Shown: positions 54,969 to 64,000 of the stretch, piece by piece
Layout: every line of letters begins with the position of its first letter
How positions within the stretch are numbered: the stretch's first letter is position 1
From: Roridomyces roridus
Lineage: Eukaryota; Basidiomycota; Agaricomycetes; Agaricales; Mycenaceae
Length of the DNA: 64,000 nucleotides
Assembly: GCA_029378245.1 (NCBI GenBank)
Contig: JARKIF010000051.1
Span: 248,001-312,000 of the forward strand
Direction: 5' to 3'
Notes under the pieces: generated by a model
What the model saw: only the letters and a program-made list of their open reading frames with translations
Database searches by the model: none
Told to the model about the DNA's origin: nothing
Position numbers and translations under genes: made by a program

Positions 54969-55596
54969 TCACTCACTGCAAAAAAGAAAACCATGCACGC
55001 TTCAAGTAGGTAGGGCCTTCGGATTACGGTAGGCGGGACGGTCGAGGTTCGGTTTCAAAACTGACAGTTGAACTCTCGGCTAGATTGTGTATCACACCTC
55101 ATGATTTTTGGGTGAATTTACTTGTGTGGTGTGGTGCCGGCTTCGGATCAGATCATTATGTGATCCGAACAACGGCAGCCGCATTTTTTAGAGATCTGCG
55201 GCAGTAAGTGTTCCGATTTTCAGGGACCTGAATCTTGCGTTCTGTGAGGGTTAGGGGGGAAACATGTTGGACCACCGTCCTGTGTCATGATTTACTTGTG
55301 CCTCGGGCAATCCTCAGGTGTGCATCAGTGGCTTCTATCCCATCAGTGTTCTCATTGTTGATCTTGATTGTTGCTACCGACCCGACAAGTCCACGGTGAT
55401 CGGACCATTGTGGGAAGTATCAAAAGTGATTATCATCGTGATCCAGCCGCCATTCAAGATTTAAGATTGAAGGAAGAGGCTTTACAGTCCTTTGAAAGGG
55501 TCAGAAAATCATCTACTGCTGGCTCTTACCATCTGGAAGCCTCGCAAATCATCCGATTCAATATTACGTCCAAAAATCCACTTTTTGATAGCTGAT
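54969..55596. other. Intergenic region with short inverted repeats
   Basis: CGGATCA...TGATCCG (about 55145-55170) and GCCGCA...TGCGGC (about 55178-55204) are short inverted repeats. No gene is recognised. The region is otherwise unremarkable. Confidence 0.4.
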
Positions 55597-56163
55597 CTAA
55601 GCGAGAGTCCAACTGTCAATTTTGAAATCGAACCAGTCGCGCATGTACTCGTCGGTTCCTATCGCCATGGTGAGAAAGCGATCGTCGTCCAGCAAAATCT
55701 CTCGCTCGTCGTCATAATCCGATTTTGGTTCGTCCGCGTTCATGTAAATCAACACGGCGATCCTTGCACAGTTCGACAGTACATGCACCGCTGCGGCAAT
55801 TTCGCAGTCGTCGCAGAGTGCAAGATGAGTGAGCGCGGGAAGGTGACAAATTTCGCTGATGATTACGGATGGCCAATCGGAATGGAAAAGGTCGAGATGG
55901 GTGAGAGTGATGTACATGTCAGCAAGCTCGAGTTTCTTGGTCAGCCCCTGCATGGACGACGCTAAGCGCTCCAGTTTGGAGAGCGTAAAGCGATTGGAAA
56001 GGGATTCAAAGTCGAGATCAGAGCCCAAAAGCACAAGGGACTGGGTTTCCGTGGCCACCTCCAGGACAGCTACCAAAAGCAGACGAGGAATGGTCTCTGG
56101 ATACGAGAGCGCCGCTGTCTCGAAGATCTCCCTCTCCAGTTCCAGAGGAAAGCTGGGCTCCAT
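55597..56163 (-). CDS. Short F-box-like protein, probably internally shortened
   Basis: The start MEPSFPLELEREIFETAALS is at 56163 and the stop at 55597, giving 188 aa in one exon. The N-terminus matches the F-box-like start of 44040-44960 (PPELERDIFECAALS), but after PETIPRLLLVA the protein jumps directly to Leu-rich sequence (LTHLDLFHSDWP, HLPALTHLALCDD). The segment with WIxPLLYR and about 70 more residues is absent. Either an internally deleted copy or a minimal member. An upstream ATG in the same frame (56214) would add 17 residues. Confidence 0.55.
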   Translation of the reverse strand: MEPSFPLELEREIFETAALSYPETIPRLLLVAVLEVATETQSLVLLGSDLDFESLSNRFTLSKLERLASSMQGLTKKLELADMYITLTHLDLFHSDWPSVIISEICHLPALTHLALCDDCEIAAAVHVLSNCARIAVLIYMNADEPKSDYDDEREILLDDDRFLTMAIGTDEYMRDWFDFKIDSWTLA

Positions 56164-56525
56164 CGCAGATGAGGGTTTGGGACAGGAGAGAGTCGGATCA
56201 ATCATCAATCCCAAATATCTGTCAATATGTTACCTCTGACCATCAAACCGACACGGCACCGAGCGACCCTTCTTGAACGCTACAAATGCTGCTTCAGACA
56301 TTGATTGATATCCTTGAGGAGTATGAACTTTCACACCATTGCGTTCCAAGACGATGAGTCTCAAGGCCACGTGAACCATCTCTCGATCTGCTCAAGCCTC
56401 ATGTCAACGCGTCATGGCCAATTGCCATTTATATTCTGCGCTGTACGCTCTTCCGCACTCATGAGCTCTTTAGATTATTGATGTATGTCCATGTTCTTCG
56501 TATAATAATAAAAATGCACATTGAT
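56164..56525. other. Intergenic region between F-box-like and sedolisin genes
   Basis: Contains the upstream region of the F-box-like gene and the 3' UTR of the sedolisin. Around 56270-56400 is non-coding sequence with no repeat or RNA gene visible. Confidence 0.4.
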
Positions 56526-58629
56526 TCAGTAATCACAGGCGTCGAACGCGTCGTGCACCAGCTTGTTGAAAACGGGAGTTCCGATCCCAGCTAAAAAACC
56601 CAACAAATTTCAGTAATCATTTTTCGAGCACCGACGATAAACTCACTCAATGCGTCCCATCCTTTCACCGCTTCAAATGCAACCTTACATAATACCGTTT
56701 AGCCACTTCGTATTTCGTTGCACCAAACAAAACTCACCGACGAAGCAGGACACAAGAAACCAGGGTTTCTCCCAGCAGTAATATCAGTAAACGACACCTG
56801 ATTCTTGTACAACCACGGATTGAGGAACCCCAAACGCTCCTTGCCAGCCGAGATCAACCGATCGTTGACGAGCGCGATAATCGAAGCAAATGTCGGTGCC
56901 GAGAGACTCGTTCCCCCGATCTTGGAGTTCAACTTTTGCGAAATGAAAGCAAAGTTGTTGCCCTGGACGGCGACGTCGGGGTATCCGCGACCTGTTCTGT
57001 TGAATGTCCCGGGAAAGTCTTGGGGGATAGTGGAGAGGAAGCTCTCGACGGCAGAGTCTTGGTACCATGGGCGGGGGAAGATGTTGGAAAAGCCGCCACT
57101 TGTGAGATTGACTGCGATCTCGGGACTAAAGCCCTGCGTTCCACCGACGGCCGTGACCCAAGGACAGGAAGAGGGGAACACGGGGATGAAGGTGGTCAAG
57201 TCGCATTGTGTGCTGTTGTCGTGGTTTCCGCGTACACCACCCTGGCGGAGAGTTAGAAGGTATCCATGATGAAAGGGGGTGCTCACATCTCCAGCAGCGA
57301 AGATGACAGAGATTCCACGCGCTCCCAAGCTCATGAAACCATTACAAAGCTTTCTGTTCCCACGGTTCAACAATCGGATCAAAGGCAAGAAACGTGCTTA
57401 CTTTGCCAGAGCATCCCCGACTTCAATTTCGTTGAATGCAAAAGACGTCGAAATCACCGAAGGCGGATCATCCAGTCCTTCGAGGAAAGAAATCATATCC
57501 ATAAACTGTGTTTGAAGCTCGCCGCCTCCAAGCGCTAAAAAGTCAACAGGAATACCAGTCGCCAGTCCTGTTCGAGTTACTTAGCCTTCCATCGTGCATA
57601 CAAGTAGCAAAATGCCTCTCTCACCGACTGAATATTGTATGTCGAGATCAGCCTCTAGCAAGAAAACATCGAACGCGCTCGAATTCGTCGAATTCGTGCC
57701 GAATGATCCGTCTCCCAGTCTGATCAAATCGACTCCCGTATCGCGCGGCATGTCTGGGCGGAATTTCTCCAGAAAGTCCTGTGCGAACACTAATTCAGTG
57801 CAACTGGGTAGAGTGAACGGCGATAAATACCGAAAGGGATTCTGGCGAAGTGAAGTGCCTTGGAAACCCGTCACAAGCAGCCTATTGTTCTTCGTGCGAA
57901 ACCGGGTGGGCGTCTTGGGAATCCCGTAAAGCTCCTGCAAACAGCTGGGGGTGATCGCGCCGTTCGGATCACTGGTGTTACACGATGCCGCAGGCTGAGC
58001 CGGAGTCCATCTCTGCTGTAAGCCGGCGGGGTGGACCGCTGAAAGAGGCGAGTCTGCAGAGGCGAAGAAATTCGTGCTGGGGTAGATCACCTCGACGTGT
58101 CCCACAAGTTCCGGAGGGAGGGAAATCGACAACGTGCGGGTGATCGGATGCGCGAGCGCGCGATGGGAGTATTTTTCGTATCGCGTACCAAAGAGTTTGT
58201 TGGCTTGGGAGACCGGTAGTGTCAGTGAGACCCAGTCGTTGTGCGGGGAGATTGAGGTCGCGTTGAGTGCGTTTGCCGTGGCGAATCGGTTGAACGCAGC
58301 GAGCGTCTCTGACGAAGGCTCTACAAACGATTTGATCTGTGCATCTGTGTCAGCCTATTCCGCTAGAAAAACAACGGTCAACGCACCTCCTCTGTTGACA
58401 GCCATTGCCTAAACACGGCAGTTCCGGGGGTTGAAATAGACCTCATCGTCTCTTCGAGGCCGGTGATGTTCTTGGCAGTCAAGGCCAATCGCAGAGTAAG
58501 TTGCTCACTCTCAGGCGCTGCCCCACGACGGACGAATCCAGCGGGGGCGACTGCACGACTCTCATGCAAAGTGAGCCCTGAGACCGATGCGATGAGAGCG
58601 AGGATGTGGAGGAGGTTGGACAGTGGCAT
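56526..58629 (-). CDS. Sedolisin family S53 serine-carboxyl peptidase (secreted)
   Basis: The start MPLSNLLHILALIASVSG is at 58629, with a signal peptide. The prosegment contains LALTAKNITGLEETM, and the mature enzyme begins after about residue 190. Catalytic Glu and Asp lie in LLEADLDIQYSVG, the oxyanion Asp in GARGISVIFAAGDV, and the nucleophile Ser in GGTSLSAPTFASIIALVNDR. The calcium-site region is DITAGRNPGF. These are the sedolisin signatures (SGTSxSxP-like Ser, E-x3-D pair). Sedolisins are acid-active tripeptidyl or endopeptidases secreted for protein breakdown. Introns fall between nearly all motifs. It ends HDAFDACDY at 56528. The homologous gene at 63015 shares motif order. Confidence 0.88.
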
Positions 58630-59464
58630 GAGGATGAAGTTCTCCGGAATTGCATGTTGGGCGCTATAAAAACGTTCAGCATGGGTGGACGCCAAACCTG
58701 TGCAGCAAGGCATCACGACGTAAATGCGTTTCAAAATTCAACCGATACCCGGTGCCAGCGCCCGCGCCCGCGCAAGGGTCTACGAAGCTAGAACATCGCT
58801 GCTTAATCGTCGTTGTATCAAGTGATCTTCAAAGCCCCAGTTAGTTGTAAATAGACGCAGTTCTGACCTGCCGCCGAACCCAAGACCGTGAATCGACTTC
58901 AAGTCGGCGTTTTCCGCATGCCGATACAGTGACCAGGGTAAGTAAAGTTATGTGATGACAGATCCGAAAGGTAACGGACTCGGAGGAATACGGACTCGGA
59001 GGAACACATACAAGCGAGAGATGATGAGAAGCCGAGAGCGTGTAGAGACGCCAAGCTACTGATTCTGCCGCGACGGGTGGCTGTAGAGTCCTTTACACTC
59101 CGGGAATTACCCACCTCCACCGAGAGCCAGATGAACGAAGATGAAATTAGAAGACATGAAGGCGACCATTTGATGGCTGGCGAAACTCTCGTGTTGAACT
59201 TGCACTGCCGATTCGGAGGGCGTTGGACTGGGCCTGAGGGAACACACAAAAGAATTGTATTCAAGAGGGTAGCTACATTAGAACATTCAATCCAGACCGT
59301 ATTCGTATACTTATCGAGGGAGAGTGGAAGGTGTGAGACTTGTAGAGTATCTTCGTAATCATATGTACTCGTTCAGAGAGAAGAAATGTGATACATGAGT
59401 CGTTACGTTCATTCGTCTAGGCGCCGCTGGGAGTCGCGGTAGTCCACGGAGACACTTGAATCAT
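58630..59464. other. Spacer with a 16-bp tandem repeat
   Basis: 58630-58900 is the sedolisin promoter. A CGGACTCGGAGGAA(T/C)A unit occurs twice in tandem at about 58977-59008. No gene is recognised. Confidence 0.4.
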
Positions 59465-62126
59465 CTATGAGTCGCCGTGGTTCCACTCGAAGGGTCCAAT
59501 CTCACCTGGGCTGCAATCCAAACCCGTCGTATCATCCTCAAGAGGGTCGCAGCACTGCGCAGCGACATCCCCTTCGTTGCTGAGAAACAATGAGTACTTG
59601 TGCTCCTTCATCAGCCTCAAAACAAGAAAACTACTCACCAAACTTGCATCCCACGCAACACCATGATGGGCGAGCACTCAATCCCAATAATACTACCCAC
59701 ACCCACTTGTCCGTTGATCCCAATTGCCTTGGCTAGGCTCTTGCAACAGAAAGTCGCCGTGGAGGTGCATGTACCCGTGGGGGTGGACGGGGTGGGTTGT
59801 GCGGAGGGCGATGCACCAGAAACGGAGGTAGGAACAGATGCAGCTGGAAGAAGATGAGCTCAAAGTCCTATATCGAAACGGAAGACTCACCGAGACTACT
59901 GGCAGGGTGGGAAACAATGCTCGACGACGCAACGGGGAGAGAGGACCCAGCCAAACCGCTAGCACCCACACGAGCTGAGGAGGCAGCAACGGAGGAAGAC
60001 GGAGCGGTGGCACCGGAGGCGGCGCTAGGCACAAAGAAAATGGTGGAAGCCTGAGCGGCGGCCGAGGAGACGGCTGTGGAGCTGGCCTTGACAGCAGGGA
60101 CCGAAGAAGCCGGCGCGGATGCAGCGACAGAGCTGGCTGCTTTAACAGACGATGCGGCAACAGACGAAACCGGCGCGGATGCAGCAGCAGAGCTGGCTGG
60201 TTTCACTGATGAAGCAGGGGCTGACGAAACCGGCACGGAGGCAGCAACAGAGCTGGCTGCTTTGGCTGATGAAGCAGCAACAGAGGAGACAGGTGCTGAA
60301 GCTGCGACAGAGCTGGCTGGTTTCGCTGATGAAGCAACAACCGAAGAAACCGGTGCGGATGCCGCGACAGAGCTGGCTGCTTTCACTGATGAAGCAGGGG
60401 CTGACGAAACTGGCGCGGACGCGACGACGGAGCTGGCTGGTTTGGCTGAAGAAGCCGCAACAGATGACACCGGTGCGGAGGCAGCGACAGAACTGGCTGC
60501 TTTCACCGACGAAGCAGGGGCCGAAGACGCCGGTGCGGATGCTGCAACAGAGCTGGATGGTTTGGCTGATGAAGCAGCAACAGACGACACCGGTGCAGAG
60601 GCAGCCACAGAGCTGGCTGCTTTCACTGATGAAGCAGGGGCCGAAGACGCCGGCGCAGATGGAGCGGCGGAACTGGCTGGCTTGGCTGAAGAAGCAGCAA
60701 CAGATGAGACCGGCGCAGAGGCAGCCACAGAGCTGGCTGGCTTGACCGATGAAGCAGGGGCCGACGAAACCGGTGCAGATGCAGCAACAGAGCTGGCTGG
60801 TTTGGCTGAAGAAGCAGCAACCGATGACACCGGCGTGGAGGCAGCAACAGAGCTGGCTGGCTTGACCGATGAAGCAGGGGCCGACGAAACCGGTGCAGAT
60901 GCAGCAACAGAGCTGGCTGGTTTGGCTGAAGAAGCAGCAACCGATGACACCGGCACGGAGGCAGCAACAGAGCTGGCTGCTTTCACTGACGAAGCAGGGG
61001 CCGAAGACGCCGGTGCGGAAGCTGCAACAGAACTGGCTGGTTTGGCTGATGAAGCGACACCAGACGAAACCGGCGCGGAGGCACCGACAGAGCTGGCTGC
61101 TTTCACCGACGAAGCAGGGGCCGAAGAAGCTGGCGCGGATGGAGCGGCGGAACTAGCTTTGACTGACGAGGCCGCCGCGGAGGAAGCGGGCGCTGACGCT
61201 GCGACGGAGCTCGCTTTGACTGACGATGCAGCCGCTGAGGACACGGGTGCTGACGCTGCGACGGAGCTCGCTTTGACTGACGATGCAGCAACAGAGGAAG
61301 CGGGCGCTGACGCTGCGACAGAGCTCGCTTTAACAGACGATGCAGCAGCTGATGAAACCGGTGCAGATACTGGAGCGGAGCTGGCCTTCAAAGATGAGGC
61401 CGCCACCGAAGAAGCCGCCGCTGAGCTGGCCTTTACTGACGAGGCAGCGGCTGAGGACGCCGCCGCCGAGCTAAGCTTCACCGAGGACACAACGCTGCTA
61501 GAACGAGCGGACGACACAGGGGCGGTGGTGGGTGTAATTGTCGTCGGACTGGACTTCACAGAAGACGCAGAGGAGCTGGGACGAACGGTCGATGCCGATG
61601 CGGGGGCGGGAGATGGGCAGGCCTGAGTACCGGTGGTGACTGCAAATTGTCGTCAGCCTCGTCTTCGGTGCTATAGAGGATAATACTCACTGTGAGTGCA
61701 GTCGATGGCGATCCCGGCCAAGTCAAGTATATTGTCGCAGCATGTAGCCTGGTGATTGTTATTGGGACTAGAAAAAGAAATGAGAAGCGGTCACGCGAAG
61801 AAAGGAATCGCGACGTACCAAGTACTCCCAGTGGCAGGCGCGCATCCAACACCGATCTGACTTCCACGAGCCTCGTTGCCAACGTTGTAGCCTCCGAGGA
61901 GCTTCTCGATGTCGACGCCAGCCGTGGAGATGAAGGAATCGCAGCAGAAGGTCTTGCGTGTGCAACCTAGACGATGTCAGCTTCATCCTGGTATGTAAAG
62001 ATATCACGTACTCGAGCTACCTCGAGCATCTAAACCGCCTCCACCGCGGGGTTGAGTACTAAGAACTGCCCCATGGACATTGAATGCGAGAGCAGTGGAT
62101 AAGACGAGGAGAGAATGAGACCGCAT
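59465..62126 (-). CDS. Secreted double-hydrophobin protein with Ser/Ala repeat linker, 799 aa
   Basis: Six exons (62126-62021, 61966-61819, 61767-61691, 61639-59891, 59843-59639, 59579-59465) total 2400 nt. A signal peptide (MRSHSLLVLSTALAFNVHG) precedes an N-terminal domain with the eight hydrophobin cysteines: C37, CC43-44, C77, C85, CC94-95, C108. After about 575 residues of Ser/Ala/Val/Pro/Lys repeats, a second domain shows C719, CC726-727, C750, C762, CC771-772, C784. The spacings fit class I hydrophobins, and in both domains the fifth cysteine codon is split by an intron (TG|T and TG|C). Hydrophobins self-assemble at air-water and cell-wall interfaces. The long Ser-rich linker is probably O-glycosylated and could let one molecule span two surfaces (inference). 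Confidence 0.82.
59900..61500 (-). repeat. Ser/Ala linker repeat array, 60-bp units
   Basis: Within the hydrophobin gene, 60-bp units encode 20-residue repeats such as SSVAASAPVSSAPASSVKAA and SSVAASAPVSSVAASSAKPA, often alternating so that 120 bp is a higher-order period. Two consecutive 120-bp blocks (about 60725-60964) are nearly identical. Toward the N-terminus the units become shorter (ASSVKASSVAASAPASS). Confidence 0.8.
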
Positions 62127-63014
62127 GAGTTGGCTTGTAGAGGAGTGGATTCATCGTAGGGTTTTATAGTACGCCCTACTTTCTATCGAAACTGCTCAGT
62201 GGAATCGAATGGATTCCGTTTTCAAGTGGAATTACTTCGCCAGCTGCGTTCATGGAATTTGGTGCGCTGGCCAGAGTCGAAACAGATATTGAAGTCCAAG
62301 TGTGGAGAGGATGCGCCGACGAATTTGTTGCTGAGGACGCCAAGCCACGTTGTTAACTATCCGGCAGAGAACGAGAGGCGGCACGACGCACCATCAATGC
62401 AATCTGTCGTCGAATTACCTCGCCAGCAAGGCAGCCGCGCCAACGAGCTCTCGGCTGCGGCGCATCCAATTCATTACAGGCGCAAATGATTTCGGAACAA
62501 GGGCAGCCGAAGGCAATGAGGGAGAGCCGACGAGGAGAATCGGAGATGGTGGTTGAAAGAGAAAAGCTTTCCCAGCACGTGACTCGCCATTGGCACAAAC
62601 CACCACGACGATGCGTGTATCTCCGATTCAGGATACGCCAAGGGTCTCAGTCTCTCAGAGGCAGAATTGGTGACATCCCCAGCCCGTGAGGAAAAGTCTG
62701 CTCTTCAAGTCTGCTGCACGCCCACACTGCCGGAATCTTCCAAAACCCTGCTTCAACCCTGCTTACTTTGAGATCTTGGACTTAGCGAGCTGCGCCGCGG
62801 CCGAAGCGATCGCGCGCCGTGTCGCACCAACGTGACGATAAGCCATAACACTAGGTCACCGTTGCTACGCCTACGCATCGCCCCTGGGACCTCACCTTCG
62901 ACACGACGACATCCAAATTCCTCCTTCACTCGGTCTTCGCGCAACCTCTCGTAATTGCCTATTTTCAATATCTATTCGAGCGTTAAGAATCTGTATACCC
63001 TCTCTACTGCGATG
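62127..63014. other. Intergenic region between hydrophobin-like and sedolisin genes
   Basis: The first about 150 bp should hold the promoter of the double-hydrophobin gene (TATAGT-like near 62165). The remainder has small open frames on both strands with no domain. No repeat or RNA gene seen. Confidence 0.45.
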
Positions 63015-64000
63015 CTAAAGCACTAATGCAGCGTTGAACAGTTTGCCGAACACAGGTGTACCGAGCCCAGCTAAAAGCTCGTCAGATCCATAGCTTTCCA
63101 ACCATTACTTGAAGACTTACTCAGCGCATCCCATCCTTTCACTGCCTCGAATGCAACCTTGAAATGACTCAATTCATAAACATCTCGCTTCCGAGGCAGC
63201 TCACAGATGACGCAGGACACATGGATCCTGGGTTGTTGCCCGCGGTGATATCAGTGAACGCAGCTTGATTTTGATAAAGCCACGGATTGAGAAACCCCAA
63301 GCGCTCCTTCCCGACAGACAGCAGCCTATCGTTGATCAGCGCAACAATAGCAGCGAACACAGGCGTCGAAAAACTGGTTCCCCCAAGCTTGAAACCGACG
63401 AGGCCTTGAGATATGAATGCAAAGTTGTTTGCCTGCAGAGACACATCAGGGTATCCGCGCCCCGCTCTGTTGAACGTCCCGACAAAGTCTTCGGGGATGG
63501 TTGAGAGGAAGCGCTCCACCGCGGTGAGTTGGTACGCCGGTCGAGGGAAGAAAGCGGAGAAACCGCCGCCGGTGAGGTTGAGAGCGATTTCTGGATTGAA
63601 GCCTTGCGTGCCGCCGACGGATGTCACCCATGGACACGACGCAGGAAATACCTTGTTTGGTCATTCAATATTCAATAATCATCAGATCTTGGCCATCTGT
63701 ATCGTACCGGAATGAACGCAGTCGAGTTGCATTGTGTGGGGTCGTCGTGGGTTCCGCGCACACCGCCCTGGGATAAAGTAAGCAGTCTGGTAAAGACAGA
63801 TGACACAGACCAACATCTCCAGAAGCGAAAAGCACCGAAATTCCACGCGCACCCAGAGCTGAATACCCATCACAAAGTTTCCTGCATAGAAGGTTCAAGA
63901 GAGTCGGCAAGATGAGGGCCCGGCTCACTTTGTCAGCGAGAACCCGAGGTCTTCTTCGCTGAATACGTAGGATGTACTCATCACTGAAGGTGGATCTTCC
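63015..64000 (-). CDS. Sedolisin family S53 peptidase, partial at window edge
   Basis: The 3' part of a second sedolisin extends beyond base 64000. Visible motifs are KLCDGYSALGARGISVLFAS followed by GDV (oxyanion Asp), FPASCPWVTSVGGTQGF, FLSTIPEDFVGTFNRAGRGY, the nucleophile segment LGGTSFSTPVFAAIVALIND and the calcium-site region DITAGNNPGSMCP. It ends GLGTPVFGKLFNAALVL at the TAG (63015-63017). Motif order and intron positions match the gene at 56526-58629, so they are paralogues separated by the hydrophobin gene. The catalytic Glu/Asp pair would lie outside the window. Confidence 0.85.

Noticed and set aside
60076..61626. 516-codon plus-strand open frame rich in Ala/Glu/Asp/Thr
   Set aside because: It is the complement of the Ser/Ala repeat linker of the hydrophobin gene. 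GCT/TCC/GTT-type repeats read openly on both strands; the minus frame has signal peptide, cysteine domains and splice sites, the plus frame has none.

Overview
This window is nuclear DNA of a filamentous basidiomycete, most likely a mushroom-forming Agaricomycete. The genes are dense and cut by many 45-70 nt GT-AG introns. The family mix also fits: KDZ (Kyakuja-Dileera-Zisupton) transposases with CxC2 zinc domains, a TET/JBP-like oxygenase relic, F-box/LRR paralogues, a NACHT-ankyrin receptor, sedolisin proteases, hydrophobin domains and small secreted proteins. Mycena or a relative is my guess from family composition, not a measurement. No rRNA, tRNA or CRISPR was found.

Layout. 0.2-3.4 kb: a protein with two RNase H1 N-terminal-like modules, a basic coiled protein with an early stop, and a RING-finger gene. 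3.5-9.6 kb: a mobile-element cluster holding a frameshifted TET/JBP-like gene, two partial KDZ transposases and a stand-alone CxC2 zinc gene. 10.5-13.4 kb: an F-box pseudogene carrying a solo LTR, then a Tc1/mariner-type element with another MITE inside it. 13.9-18.6 kb: a complete 1483-aa NACHT-ankyrin STAND receptor with 26 ankyrin repeats. 20.3-24.2 kb: a P450 5' fragment, an intact F-box protein (paralogue of the pseudogene) and a C2H2 zinc-finger protein. 24.9-40.0 kb: three copies of one short-chain dehydrogenase gene. The first is intact, the second is split by about 4.8 kb of foreign DNA containing a minisatellite, and the third has lost its start codon. Between them lie an F-box pseudogene hit by a hAT-type MITE with an 8-bp target duplication, and a divergent pair of an allantoate-permease-like MFS transporter and an SMP-30/gluconolactonase.

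40.9-54.2 kb: a lysine/alanine-rich AT-hook-like protein, an F-box-like gene, a Vps68-like membrane protein, a tandem array of small secreted proteins and adenylate-kinase-like P-loop proteins, an acyl-CoA dehydrogenase and a second C2H2 protein. 54.7-64 kb: an integrase-like relic, a short F-box-like gene, a sedolisin, a 799-aa secreted protein with one full eight-cysteine hydrophobin domain at each end of a Ser/Ala-rich repeat region, and a second sedolisin running off the right edge.

Two themes stand out. One is duplication followed by transposon damage (SDR, F-box, P-loop and secreted-protein families). The other is architectures worth a closer look, mainly the double hydrophobin and the ankyrin receptor. 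Exon joins were read by eye from splice motifs. For the genes at 236, 5093, 5855, 13879-18587, 21175, 22959, 37555, 40907, 44040, 46384, 48370 and 59465 the summed exon lengths are exact multiples of three.
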